Part shown: piece after piece, positions 42,201 to 50,203 of the stretch
Position numbering within the stretch: position 1 is the first letter of the stretch
Layout: each line of letters opens with the position of its first letter
Assembly: GCA_900660155.1 (NCBI GenBank)
Contig: CABFPE010000031.1
Span: 495,672-559,671 of the forward strand
Direction of reading: 5' to 3'
Length of the DNA: 64,000 bases
From: Hofstenia miamia
Taxonomy: Eukaryota; Xenacoelomorpha; Acoela; Hofsteniidae
Position numbers and translations under genes: made by a program
The notes under the pieces: generated by a model
Told to the model about the DNA's origin: nothing
Database searches by the model: none
The model's input: the letters and a program-made list of their open reading frames with translations, nothing else

Positions 42201-43582
42201 ACCTCGTGTTTCGTTCTATAAGGATGGGGACTTGGTAAAGACGGGTGTTACAATCAACAAGAAGAGTGCTTCGCTGACTTTGGAGAATGTCCGAAAATCT
42301 GATGCCGGGATGTACACTTGCCGTTTGGTGAATCAAAATGGCAAAGCCTCTTCATCCAATCAAATTACTGTCGCTAGTATGCTTTCAATTTTCTATACGC
42401 ATAAATGATCATTTACATTATATAATTTCAATCACATTTGGTAAAATATTGCGATTTTTTGTTTATTAGTTTAATGAATTCTTTTTGAACATATTCATTC
42501 GAAAGCAATCGGAATATGAAAAGAAAACTTTCTAGTTCTTCCAAAAATAGCTCGAGTCAGATAGAGTTCTAGAAATACAACCTAAACCAATCACTATTGC
42601 TCAACATTCTCATTTTGTGTTTTTGTTATAGTTATTCATACAAACACATCAACGTTCTCACTCATTATTCATTAATATTTAACTACAGTTATTGGTAAAA
42701 AAATACCCAAGCTGTACGTTGCAATTGCAAAGATGTAGAGTTTTCAAACGCTTAATCGTTTATACATATTATTGATTACAATCCTTGTGTCAAAGCTGGT
42801 TTTTATATTTGAATACATTACTTGTTTTGATGTCGGTGCAATATGAAAAAATAGGTTTGCTATTCATTGCTATAAAGTAATTTATCTCTCATAGTTCTTA
42901 ATTTTTTCGAAGCCTGATTATATTTATTTTTCTAATACATTTCTAAATTTTATTAAATATTGTCATGTAAATAACGTTGTGAGGAAGTAAATATTAGAAA
43001 TTCATTTTTTGTTGAGTTTTGATTAAATTTTTTCCACGTTCAATTGCAGGTTTTATTTTATACATAGGTCAACATTCAATACCTGTTGATTACTAGGCTT
43101 AGGGATACAGATGCTTTTGTAATTTTTCACCATAGTCGAGATCTCGGAAACTATCTATAAATACGCGCCTGATTTAATATGACAAAATATTATTTGATGT
43201 GTTATTTGACAAATATTAATGTTTTCGGTTAAATTTGCTGCCATTATGTGATTGAGTTTCTTCCGAAATCATATATATTTTAAGAACTTCAAATTACTTG
43301 AATCCATAAAGTAATTCCAACAGCGGTACAAAGTTTAAATATATACATGCATGCGTATACACATCAAATTTAATGTACAAATTAGATCCGAAGAAGCCCC
43401 TGAAAGAACGAGAAGACCGGAGCCATAGCAAAATGGTGCGAAATGCAACAAATTTGGTCAGGAAAGCCTTCTCATCTGCAGGTTTCGCTCAGAAGTCGTT
43501 CAGCTTATCACGCGATGTTGATACATCCGTTTATGAAATTTCACCTGAAAAGGCGAAAAAATCCGTCAATTTCAAATTCTAA
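40..43582 (+). CDS. Giant Ig-domain muscle-type protein gene (titin/obscurin superfamily-like), 5' partial; gene-level entry
   Basis: Model: exons 40-19758 (with a gap-duplicated tail at 20894-23525), 23570-23697, 24011-24170, 29354-41213, 41278-41333, 41947-42081, 42184-42376 and 43386-43582. Every junction was checked for phase and all join in frame, except for a 1-base shift inside exon 29354-41213. The product would exceed 10,000 residues: at least 12 N-terminal Ig domains, very long acidic Ser/Asp/Glu-rich repeat arrays, one split Ig domain, a second giant acidic segment, three more Ig-like domains and a basic tail. Tandem I-set Ig domains with W-[YF]-K-[DN]-[GN] and D-x-G-x-Y cores are typical of sarcomeric scaffold proteins (titin, kettin/sallimus, obscurin/UNC-89). 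No kinase, DH/PH, SH3 or clear FN3 domain is visible, so the exact orthologue is not named. A role as a structural or elastic muscle scaffold is inferred from architecture only. Confidence 0.85.
8275..17093 (+). repeat. In-frame tandem array of nine 1002-bp (334-aa) units
   Basis: The anchor GATATTCAGGTAACTGAT (or its variant) recurs at 8472, 9474, 10476 and onwards every 1002 bp to about 16488, giving eight full units and a final unit cut at about 800 bp. Every unit has exactly the same length, so the reading frame never shifts. Units 1, 2 and 3 are almost identical, including at synonymous sites. Unit 4 and parts of units 5, 7 and 9 differ by many substitutions, and some units are mosaics of the two types. 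The encoded unit is acidic and rich in Ser/Asp/Glu, with casein-kinase-2-like S-x-x-[DE] sites and no obvious globular fold. Unit 8 begins with the divergent segment that otherwise starts unit 1. Confidence 0.95.
17640..19188 (+). repeat. 600-bp (200-aa) tandem repeat array, first assembled part
   Basis: Two near-identical units sit 600 bp apart (for example the codons for DVYGNAIQIESKEEFDEQ near 17790 and DVYRDAIQIESKEEFDEQ near 18390). A single-N join at 18837 is followed by a partial unit and then a more diverged terminal unit. The unit is acidic and carries the motifs SDEEETVQFE, LSEVHETFEKQ and STSSDEDVISDVQ. It continues across the gap at 20894-22954. Confidence 0.92.
19759..19802 (+). 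other. 44-bp micro-intron (first assembled copy)
   Basis: The segment runs GTTTTT...GTTTTAG and splits an Ig-encoding frame in phase 1 (g|ga). It contains in-frame stops; if retained it would end the protein about ten codons past the exon end. The duplicate copy is at 23526-23569. The donor is weak, so the exact boundary is inferred from the Ig frame resuming downstream. Confidence 0.55.
19803..19926 (+). CDS. First half of split Ig domain, copy truncated by the gap
   Basis: Encodes an Ig A-C strand region beginning NPPIIIQFEEV and reaching the core Trp (TVWIHNN), then is cut by the N gap. It is the duplicate of exon 23570-23697 and should be treated as the same exon. Confidence 0.7.
19927..20893. 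other. Assembly gap of 967 N
   Basis: The run of N lies inside the 600-bp repeat array, between two assembled copies of the same exon end. Apparent reading frames crossing it have no meaning. Confidence 0.99.
20894..22954 (+). CDS. Continuation of giant exon: 600-bp (200-aa) repeats
   Basis: An open frame with units starting near 20894, 21494, 22094 and 22694, each 600 bp with no indels. The units are about 98-99% identical to one another and close to those at 17790 and 18390. They read in the frame of the preceding array units. The single N at 22955 joins them, out of register, to the terminal unit, so the frame change there is a contig-join artefact and not biology. Confidence 0.88.
22956..23525 (+). 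CDS. Terminal diverged 200-aa unit and end of giant exon
   Basis: The open frame enters from the repeat array and ends at the donor after 23525 (AAAG^GTTTTT), followed by the 44-bp intron 23526-23569. The terminal unit keeps SDDEETTHFE and LSEVFENFEK in place of the array's SDEEETVQFE and LSEVHETFEK, marking it as an older, non-homogenised copy of the 200-residue repeat. Confidence 0.8.
23570..23697 (+). CDS. Exon: first half of Ig domain 13
   Basis: 128 bp, entered in phase 1 and left in phase 0 (CTCCGAG^GTTTGT). It encodes Ig strands A to C with a core Trp in TVWIHNN. The domain is completed by the next exon at 24011, so the intron falls just after the C strand. Confidence 0.75.
24011..24170 (+). 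CDS. Exon: second half of Ig domain 13
   Basis: 160 bp between TCTTTAG and G^GTAAGA, phase 0 to phase 1. It encodes 53 residues including the E-F core LYIKNCHSKNAGMYLLNVSN (K-N-A-G-M-Y, with Ser-Lys-Asn replacing the usual Asp) and the closing strand AECAVFI. A partial reading frame that continues past the donor into the (TA)n tract is intronic. The exon ends one base into a Val codon that the exon at 29354 completes. Confidence 0.8.
24171..29353 (+). other. 5.2-kb intron with microsatellites and old repeats
   Basis: The flanking exons join in phase 1 (g|tt). Inside are (TA)n tracts at 24190-24225 and 25063-25107, a single-N join in poly-T at 24466, a GC-richer repeat-like block with paired CAGTCCGG motifs (26154-26500), and two weakly similar copies of a dispersed repeat (27487-27590 and 28735-28890). 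No convincing coding exon was found on either strand. Confidence 0.7.
29354..41213 (+). CDS. Second giant exon: WxRxR helical repeat, Glu-rich repeat, zinc-ribbon-like motif, Ig domains
   Basis: About 11.9 kb, entered after TATTTAG in phase 1 and open to 41160. In order: a predicted helical region with eight W-x-R-[LPI]-R motifs (30202-31680); a Glu-rich 50-58-residue repeat (32215-33440); three short [AS]E[ST]NI-x-LNI motifs (34312-34475); a degenerate Ig-like domain (about 35005-35300); a long acidic unique region with a CNTC...CESC zinc-ribbon-like motif (37933-37998); a basic patch KKIKKKSP near 39690; a Ser-rich region; and a C-terminal Ig domain (40961-41213) with core W in FTWIKDT. In the A-run at 41157-41160 the frame closes with TGA, while the Ig F strand (NDCGMAWCSVKL) continues one frame over and reaches a GC donor after 41213. 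The first in-frame ATG (29380) is internal to the exon, not the gene start. Confidence 0.85.
30202..31680 (+). repeat. Degenerate 45-48-residue periodic W-x-R-[LPI]-R motif, eight copies
   Basis: The Trp codons are at 30202, 30343, 30478, 30922, 31252, 31396, 31531 and 31666, reading WMRLRDSI, WSRLRSNL, WARPRLGE, WARLRESL, WRRLRYTL, WTRIRDTI, WARPRECL and WQRLRESI. Gaps between neighbours are 47, 45, 148, 110, 48, 45 and 45 residues, so a unit near 45-49 residues fits most intervals. The sequence between motifs is amphipathic and helix-prone. No known domain name is assigned. Confidence 0.75.
32215..33440 (+). repeat. Glu-rich PEVK-like tandem repeat, about eight units
   Basis: Units of 50-58 residues follow the pattern EEVEL-x5-KKEDxPKN-x-DEDEFQTLE ... 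EDD-x-DAPEEAVMDEVQ. The two central units (near 32660 and 32835) are almost identical, also at DNA level (174 bp each); the outer ones are diverged. The composition is dominated by E, D, K, V and P, recalling the elastic PEVK segments of titin-class proteins, but the homology is only compositional. Confidence 0.8.
41214..41277 (+). other. 64-bp GC-AG intron
   Basis: The donor reads ACAG^GCAAGTAG, matching the GC-AG consensus apart from GC in place of GT. The acceptor is CTGTTTAG. Reading through would hit TAG within three codons. The downstream exon joins in phase 1 (g|ta). Confidence 0.65.
41278..41333 (+). CDS. Short linker exon
   Basis: 56 bp between CTGTTTAG and AAAAAG^GTACGT, phase 1 to phase 0. 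It encodes a basic Ser-rich linker (FSPFSRKASS) between two Ig domains. RKAS is a possible basophilic-kinase site. Confidence 0.65.
41947..42081 (+). CDS. Exon: linker and first strands of the last Ig domain
   Basis: 135 bp (45 codons), phase 0 at both ends, between CATTTTAG and GTTAAG^GTAAAT. It begins with a polar linker and ends with the A-B strands of an Ig domain (PKFTTPLKSQ and GQDVTLTVK). Confidence 0.82.
42184..42376 (+). CDS. Exon: remainder of the last Ig domain
   Basis: 193 bp between CTTTTCTAG and GCTA^GTATGC, phase 0 to phase 1. It encodes a canonical I-set core: FPEPRVSFYKDGD in the C-C' region (Phe replaces the usual Trp), LTLENVRKSDAGMYTCRLVN for the E-F strands, and a closing SSNQITV. 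The better conservation here compared with other Ig domains suggests a functional C-terminal domain. Confidence 0.85.
42377..43385 (+). other. 1.0-kb intron
   Basis: AT-rich DNA between GCTA^GTATGC and CAAATTAG; no coding or repeat feature was recognised in it. Confidence 0.7.
43386..43582 (+). CDS. Last exon: basic C-terminal tail
   Basis: Entered in phase 1 after CAAATTAG (a|at gives Asn). It encodes a 65-residue Lys/Arg/Ser-rich tail (PKKPLKEREDRSHS ... KSFSLSRD ... EKAKKSVNFKF) and then TAA. No good donor continues the frame, so this is taken as the C-terminus. An ATG at 43373 just upstream is intronic. A possible poly(A) signal ATTAAA is at 43862-43867. Confidence 0.7.
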
Positions 43583-44320
43583 ATTCGATTTTGTTAGGGA
43601 CTGCCACCTCCTTATCAAAATTATTTTGAGTGATTTGTGTTTGCTGTAGAATATAGTATAAAAATCTTATTTTATTATAATTAATTTTATATTGCCAGAC
43701 AAATTATTAGCTTTTTTGTTTCTAAAAAAGTCCTATTATCTAATTCGAATAATTTTTTAGTCGTATGTTGCTCAGAAATTATCTGTAACCAGGCTTTATT
43801 GGTTCTCAGAAAATATATAGAATATACACTATAAATGACTATACAATACGCTGTGTTGTTAATTAAAGTTCACTTTGATATATATATATATATATATTAA
43901 GGAATATAAATATCAAAAACATTTTGTTCCTACGCCACTGTACACAGGGGCGGCCGTAGCCTGCGCGAAGTCCGGAGCAAAATATGAGCCATAGGTAAAC
44001 TGAAAAAATAATGATAACAATATCCCTTTTACTATAATGTTTGTTTCTATGATATAATTATATATTTGTATATAATTGAATCCTTACAGCTTAAGATTTC
44101 CGTTCTAAGTCAAAAAATCAATTTCAGTAATTGCATACAGTGCAGTTTGAGGATATTACAAACATTAAGCACAGCTGCAAATCAGAAAACACCTGAAATG
44201 AGTCGGTACAAGCCAGCCAGATAATAAGTCAAAGTGCGGGCGACACTTTTTTGCATGCATATTAAGCGTTTAGCAAAATAATTGCTGTTTTTGTTGCTAC
44301 ATATATTCTAAAATTGACCT

Positions 44321-44485
44321 CACAAATTCTGGTTGACATTTTAGTGTTTGTCTTGAAAACAGGCATCAGGATACGCTAAATATCAAAGTAATCTAAAGTA
44401 CTTACAACTTTGCGCGCAACCTTTCTTGATTTAATGAGTCCCACAACAAAAGTTGTCAGTGTGCACGCATTTCCAATTTTGTTGT
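44321..44485 (+). repeat. Dispersed hairpin repeat, copy A
   Basis: Shares about 85% identity with 49914-50065, including CTTGAAAACAGGCATCAGGA and ACAACTTTG-GCGCA-CCTTTCTTGA. The right half contains an inverted arm (AAAGTTGTCAGTGTGCACGC against GTACTTACAACTTTG), so a hairpin can form. Probably a MITE-type or other short non-autonomous repeat. Confidence 0.7.
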
Positions 44486-44703
44486 GAACTTTTAGTTTAT
44501 ATATTACGATTTTATGTCATTTCTCACAGAGAAAGAATTTAACCGCGCATTATTATATTTACATAACTGATTAAAATTACGCAAGATCCTTTCAAAACGA
44601 GGTCTTCTTTCTTTAGACTGTTTGATTGCATTGGTTGTAGTGGTAGATTTAATATATAAAAATTACAATAAACATAATTCAAACCAAAAAGTTACGAAAA
44701 AAT

Positions 44704-44771
44704 TGTGTGTACTCAAATATTTTTGTGCGTGAACTTTATAATTACCTAGAAAGTTAAGCATAAAGTTGGAA
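44704..44771 (+). repeat. Left copy of a 66-bp repeat flanking the Tc1 element
   Basis: The sequence containing AATATTTTTGTGCGTGAACTTTATAATTACC and AAAGTTGGAAG directly abuts the transposon. It is repeated, at roughly 75-80% identity, directly after the right end at 46257-46323. Confidence 0.6.
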
Positions 44772-44772
44772 G

Positions 44773-46258
44773 TACAGAGTACTGGAAATATTTATTCGAC
44801 CACCTTACTATTTTAAATAAATAATGAACATTCATTGGATAGAGTGTGCCTAAAATTATAACTAATTGTTACTTTGATTAAGAAAAGAAAATTTGTATGC
44901 CTAATACCATAAAATATGTAGAAGATAATTGATTATTAATTTTTAATCAAACTTAGAAAATTTGATTTGGAAAAATGTATTCGGCCACTTTAAAAAATTT
45001 TAACAAATGAGCAAATCCGAAAAAAGTAAATTCAAAATAAGATACATAAATTAATAATTGATGCAATACAAGCACTTAGCAACAAAATTGTCTCTTCTAA
45101 TATGTTGTAGGGTGTGCCTTTGAGCGAATAACAGTTTCAAGGCAATCAGGGGTTGAAGCAAAAAGTCTTTCAATACAGCTGTTGGGATTTGCATAATTTT
45201 TTTATTGCACTCCACAGCTCGTCTTCAGTGTGAAGAGTATGCTGTCCCATTCGATATTTGACCTCTTTCCACATATTTTCGATAATGCTAAAGTCTGGAG
45301 ATTGACCAGGCCAGTCAGAAAGGATAGCAACCCAATTATTGTGTACGAAATTTTTCATTTTTTGAGGTATGACATGGCCACCATCCTCCAGATATATTGA
45401 TCACATGTAAGGAGTGGCAAGAATTCCTTTTCTAAAATCCGAGCATATTAAACGCTTAGGAGAGTACCAGTGATGTGAACAATCTTGCGAAAGCCACACT
45501 TCCATATTGCACCACATACCATTACAAACTTCCCATAATATTCATGGTAAGTTGAGCCAAGAATCTGAACTTCTGCCCAGTTGGTCTCTATCAAATTTTT
45601 TTCGATCTTGATTCATCTGAAAATATAACATTAGACCAATGTTCAGATGAATTGTCTCTCATTAAATTGGCCCACCTCACTCGGCGTAATCTTTGCTTTG
45701 AGGTTAAGAGTGGCTTTCTGGGTGCCACGAAAGTCCCAATTGAGTACCTTTTCAGGATGTTACGCAAGTTCTTGCTGTCACGAGGTGACAATCAGCACAT
45801 TCCTTGCTAAATTCCTTTGAAGTCTTCCTGGGATTTCGATTTGAAAGGCACATGAGAGCTGATTGGGAGGTTTTGGAGGTCTTCTTTGGTCTTCCCTTCC
45901 AAATGTTTCGAGATAATTAACTCGCGGATGCAAGAGGTATGTAACCAGGCATCATATATGGCGAAGATAGACTGTTATTAGACATTTTATATATATATAG
46001 ACTGAAGAAAGCTCAAACAATAAAATTTTTGCAGATTCTCTGATTTGGTCCGAATACATTTTTCCAAGAATAGATTAGCTAACTACAAATATTGTAGCAT
46101 TTCTCCTTGAGATTTAAAGAAAATAGTAATAATTAGGTCTCAACATTGATGAATTCTTCTTTCTGCAATCCCAAAATCTAATTAAAAAATACCTATGACA
46201 TTCTTAAAAATATTTATGACAAATTATGGGTGGCCGAATTCTTTTTTCCAGTACTGTA
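44773..46258 (-). mobile_element. Tc1-type (Tc1/mariner) DNA transposon, decayed
   Basis: Terminal inverted repeats: the left end TACAGAGTACTGGAAA at 44773 matches the reverse complement of the right end, TACAGTACTGGAAA, ending at 46258; similarity extends to GGCCACC/CGACCACC, about 30 bp. The TA at each end fits TA target-site use. On the minus strand transposase pieces are clear: near 45791-45591 an N-terminal segment ending in VIFSDES (second catalytic Asp), and near 45400-45170 GGHVIPQKMKNF then DWPGQSPDFSIIENMWKEVK, with the final catalytic Glu in IENMW. Between the blocks the frame is broken several times, so it is inactive. Length 1486 bp, normal for the family. Confidence 0.92.
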
Positions 46259-46323
46259 TGTACGCAAAATATTTTTGCTGTGCACTTTATAATTACCCAA
46301 GAAGTTGAGCGCAAAGTTGTAAG
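46257..46323 (+). repeat. Right copy of a 66-bp repeat flanking the Tc1 element
   Basis: Reads AAAATATTTTTGCTGTGCAC, then TTTATAATTACCCAAGAAG and GCGCAAAGTTGTAAG. Its reverse complement also matches the hairpin repeat (TAGCG-A-ACACTTACAACTTTG), linking the flanks to the dispersed family at 44321 and 49914. Confidence 0.6.
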
Positions 46324-46545
46324 TGTTTACGCTACTTAACTTATGACCTTACTTGAAACTTAAACAATTAACAAAATTACATAGGCTTTTGAATGTTTTC
46401 AACCAATAATTGTTAATTTAATTTATAGAAACGGATAAATTTATTCACATTTTGTATTCGACTTTATGAATTTATGTTGCTTGCTGATAAACTAACCAGA
46501 GTTTCGATTATGTGTCTCAGAGGATCCCGTTCACGTTGCAAACGT

Positions 46546-46642
46546 CCCCCCCCCCCNNNNNNNNNNNNNNNNNNNNNNNNNNNNNNNNNNNNNNNNNNNN
46601 NNNNNNNNNNNNNNNNNNNNNNNNNNNNNCCCCCCCCCCCCC
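46546..46642. other. 73-N gap flanked by poly-C tracts
   Basis: Eleven C run into the gap (46546-46556) and thirteen C follow it (46630-46642). The real sequence is probably a long C homopolymer or C-rich repeat that stopped assembly. Confidence 0.9.
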
Positions 46643-46741
46643 AATGCCAACGCCCTCAGTAATACCAAATTGAGTTAAACTGAACAGATACTATGAAGGA
46701 AATAAGGAAGTGTAATGAACAATTAAAGTTTTCCGTTACAG

Positions 46742-46803
46742 GATATTTCACCAAATTCCTCTAGCTCAGAAAATTCAGACTATGACCCCCAACTATATTT
46801 AGA
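46742..46803 (+). CDS. Possible alternative first/upstream exon of the 47049 gene
   Basis: 62 bp after a reasonable acceptor (TTTTCCGTTACAG). It encodes DISPNSSSSENSDYDPQLYL, then a donor-like GA^GTAGAA in phase 2, the phase needed to enter exon 47673. It has no start codon of its own and is short, so it may be chance. Confidence 0.25.
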
Positions 46804-47048
46804 GTAGAAATAATTAAAGAATCCTATTCAATCGAATACGCATAACCCCGGGGATGGATTTGGAGCAGAGGGAATATTTTTTCGCAGTATTTTGCTTAAT
46901 TTTTGTAGAGACAGTTTTGATTGTTTTGTAGATATTTTTAATCATAGTAACTTAATTTTTATGAATTTATAAAGTAGGACGTACTACTATTGATTGAGCT
47001 TCATGACTTTATTGAAAATTCCCACGATTTGAATGATTAAAATTGCAA

Positions 47049-48508
47049 ATGGATTACTACGTTAATTCGGAAGACTATTCCCGTGAATCTGAGACAGGTT
47101 CAGTTGATAGGAGGTCAAGCTCAAATGTTCACTTGGGGTAAATTTTGTTAATGTGATGTACGTTAAAACTGAGTAAATGTGCATGTATTCTGTCCAGAAA
47201 TTCCAATTATATAGAATGATTGCAAGAAAACTTGATACATGTGTCAGCAAATTTTGAGTTTATCGTTTCAAAACCATACATTGAAATCGCTAACGTTGTC
47301 ACAATATTTGGCAAAGTGGATTATATTCTTGAAAAAAGTTGTGTTCTTAGGGGGTGAGGTGGACATTATACAACCAAATGGTTGCTTCTCTTTGAGAAAA
47401 ATTTCGAATTGAATTTTTATACAACTTACTATCATATTTATCACAAGGCAATGTCCACTTGAAACGAGAGGAGAAAGGATAAATATTGATATAACAAACC
47501 CAAAAGGGATGGAAAATGTTAGGTGAAACTCTACTCCAACCCTAAGATGCAAATATAAAATTGACCAAGCTCAAATTGAGATCGGTTCACTTTATTTAAT
47601 TTGATTGTATATGAAATCAAAAACGTAAATGTGTTGACACCAAGAATATTTCTAGGTTTGAATAAATTTTAGTAGTCAATCAAGAACACTTTCGACGAGA
47701 AAAAGTATTTCCAGCTCTGTTTCTGGCTCACGAGGCCTGTCAATTCTTAAGAAGGGCAGAAGATCTTCTAAGAAACCAGCTGAGCCTACAATAATGGAAA
47801 ATAAAGAAGAAGATGATACATTAGCTAATGGAAGGATTCCTTCATCAGAAGAAAGTGCAAGATATGCTTCTAAACTTTCTCCACAATCAATGTAACACCT
47901 TTTCAAATTTCATTTATTAATAGTTTTTTATCATTTCTCTAAAAATCAATTAATACATTTCCATTGTATATTATTTAAAGCTAAACGTTTGAAGGCTGTA
48001 GTGAACATAATTTGTATATTATTTACATTTGTCTTACCTTGGCTTCGCTTCTGGGCTATGTAATCTTTTAGTATTTGACGATGTTTGCCAAATGTGTAGC
48101 CATTATTTAAGAGGACTCTATTAATTTAGGTATGCCTTAATGAAAGGATATGAGATAAAGATGTATGACCTTTATACATCGCTGTACCCGGACTTTGATG
48201 AGAAGCGTTCAGACTCCCCCGAAAGATTTGGCAAGCGTCTTGTAAAGATGCGTTTGCAGAAATCCCCATTTGATGCTTTGCCAGAACCTCAAATCTTACT
48301 AATATCCGGCAAATTCAACACAGTTATGAAGTTGATTGATCACGCTCTCGCTCAAAAGGAAATTACACATCTTTCCACTGGTTGTTTCGATTTTCAAGCC
48401 GATCCACAATACATTGCTGCCGCCTGGCTCAGATCATGGCAAAACGAATTCGTCTGGGAATCCGGAGAAAAACATGATAGCACTTCAATTTTGAATGAAT
48501 TTCTATAA
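47049..48508 (+). CDS. Three-exon gene for a 228-residue protein of unknown family
   Basis: Exons 47049-47137 (ATG start; donor TTGGG^GTAAAT), 47673-47891 (acceptor TTTTAG; donor CAAT^GTAACA) and 48130-48508 (acceptor AATTTAG; stop TAA). Both junctions are phase 2 and the summed length is 687 bp, exactly 229 codons with the stop. The N-terminal 100 residues are Ser/Arg/Lys-rich (MDYYVNSEDYSRESETGSVD, RKSISSSVSGSRG, KKGRRSSKKP), probably disordered and phosphorylatable. The C-terminal 125 residues look folded, with YEIKMYDLYTSLYPDF, LISGKFNTVMKLIDHALAQK and a Trp pair in AAAWLRSWQNEF. The family is not recognised. AATAAA at 48844-48849 would end a 3'UTR of about 350 nt. The acceptor at 47671 is a tandem TAGTAG, giving one optional Ser. 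It could instead be the 3' part of a longer gene. Confidence 0.65.
47138..47672 (+). other. Intron 1 of the 47049 gene
   Basis: 535 bp between GTAAAT and TTTTAG; no further feature was recognised. Confidence 0.55.
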
Positions 48509-48843
48509 AATTGTACTTGCTTGCTTTAGTCAAATATACAAACATATAATGAAAGTAATGAAGTGATTTAAGATAAAAAGGCTATTGGGCAAGTAAATAA
48601 TATAGTATTTATGTGTTGTTAAGCAAAATTATTAGCAATGGTCAATCTTAATTTTACAATTTTCTACAATCTTGTTGAAAAAATACGATAAATTTTCTAG
48701 AAATGTTGAATGCCTACCCCTTCCTTAATTACACTTGTAAAGACATTTCAATATCCCATATTTTTTTGCAGGATAGCTAAGAAATGCAATTAGTATAATC
48801 CATGACTAAATCCTAGTAAAGTGAGCGAAAACTAACAAGTTTT

Positions 48844-48849
48844 AATAAA
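48844..48849 (+). terminator. Poly(A) signal AATAAA
   Basis: Canonical hexamer 336 bp after the stop codon at 48506-48508; a GTGGCACACT segment follows about 40 bp on. Confidence 0.5.
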
Positions 48850-49913
48850 GCAATTTGTTAGCATATAAATTTGTGCAAAGTGGCACACTAAAAGTCTCTG
48901 AATGTGGCTTTTTTTACATGTACCGCATGTGATTGAATATGTGGAATAGTATATGCCTTATTGATAATGAATTCACAGATTTCATAGGTATTGTAGCAAA
49001 ACACTATTTGCGCTAATCTATTGATTACATTCTTTGTTATCCTTTTAGTACTATACGCATGCAATGTTAGCCAAAAAGTTTGTATGTTTATGACATTACA
49101 GGTAAAATATTGATTGAATTGAAACATGCAACTTCCAAATCCTGATAAAGCACATCCTCATGAAAGCTTATTAAGTCGAAAAAGTCAAAGCAAAATAGCA
49201 TTTTCCACTCTACTTGGGTGCATTGGTAGCACGATAACATATTAAAATTGTTTGATGTGAAAATTCTTTTTTACATGTGGTCATATGCCATTTCCTCTCA
49301 AAATAACTACTTCTTACGGTGTTATTGGTTTTTCGCAAAAATTGTTTTTCTGTGACATAAAAAGTATAATTTACTATTTGTTTATTAAATTGGTGTAGTA
49401 ATTAGCTGTTCTTAATTTGGGTCGCGCACTGTATCATGCTACGATGAGCAGCATGCATTCGATAATCAAAACTACAATTCAAAACTATTGGCTCTTAATA
49501 TTATCAGAAAAATATGTCAATAGTCTGTCTTTCAGTTCGGATATTAATATTTTCATCGTTTATACAAATTTTACTAAAATATGATAGTTATAAATCCATG
49601 ACAAAATACGAGTCTTCAAAAGTTTCTTAGTAAGAGTGGATAAATGCATACACTCCTTAAAAATGGATTCGGATGCAAAATTTTAGGATCCGATCTGATC
49701 CCGATTGGATACTTCAAGATCCATGTCTGATCTGATCAGAAATTTTAAAATTATTGAATTTTGGATCAGAATTGAAATGGAATATTCTAGCAAATATTAA
49801 ATATTTAAATTGTAAATCCACTAGAGAAGTCCTTTCTGATTGCCTTGATTACGCTTATGTTGATAAAACACTGTGTGCAACACTGATTATTAATGAAAAT
49901 TGAAAATTGCAGC
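48850..49913. other. Intergenic DNA
   Basis: AT-rich. Around 49660-49760 GATC-rich words such as GATCTGATC recur several times, resembling an old degenerate repeat. No gene was seen. Confidence 0.6.
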
Positions 49914-50065
49914 CACAAATTCTGGTGGTCTTGAAAACAGGCATCAGGATACGCTAAATATCTAATGTAGCGTACACACTCACAACTTTGTGCGCAGCCT
50001 TTCTTGAGATTTAATGAATCGCACAACCAAAAGTTGTAAATGTGTACGCGATTCCAACTTTCTTG
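49914..50065 (+). repeat. Dispersed hairpin repeat, copy B
   Basis: Partner of 44321-44485. Arms GCGTACACACTCACAACTTT (49970-49989) and AAAGTTGTAAATGTGTACGC (about 50030-50049) are near-perfect inverted repeats around a 40-bp loop, giving a MITE-like hairpin. Confidence 0.72.
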
Positions 50066-50203
50066 AAAACCAAATTTCATTACCCCTCATTACTTTGCTT
50101 ATTTGCAGGCTCTGTAAGAATGTATTCCTAAAGTATATTGTATAGATTTTAAATAGGTGCGTTTCCTACGGTATTCCCGTCCTTTATTAATTTTATTATG
50201 TTC

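Larger units (their letters stand above)
43583..44772. other. 3' flank of the giant gene: 3'UTR, (TA)n, hAT-like end, dispersed repeat
   Basis: Contains the likely 3'UTR, with ATTAAA at 43862 and a (TA)n tract at 43879-43898. A GC-rich motif CAGGGGCGGCCGTAGCC from 43945 resembles the terminal bases of hAT transposons, but no partner end was found. A dispersed repeat copy (44321-44485) follows, then the left flank of the Tc1 element. No gene was seen. Confidence 0.6.
46324..47048. other. Intergenic DNA with poly-C-flanked gap and probable promoter
   Basis: Contains the gap at 46557-46629. A possible small exon at 46742-46803 (after CCGTTACAG, before GA^GTAGAA) encodes a Ser-rich 20-residue stretch and ends in phase 2, as the next gene's exon 1 does. 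A TATA-like TTTATAAAG lies at 46967-46974, about 75 bp before the ATG at 47049. Confidence 0.4.

Noticed and set aside
43373-43385. ATG at 43373 as a start for the basic tail
   Set aside because: It precedes an in-phase acceptor (CAAATTAG) that links the tail to the last Ig domain.
43945-43995. hAT-like terminal motif CAGGGGCGGCCGTAGCC
   Set aside because: No matching opposite end or 8-bp duplication was found nearby, so no element is called, only the resemblance.
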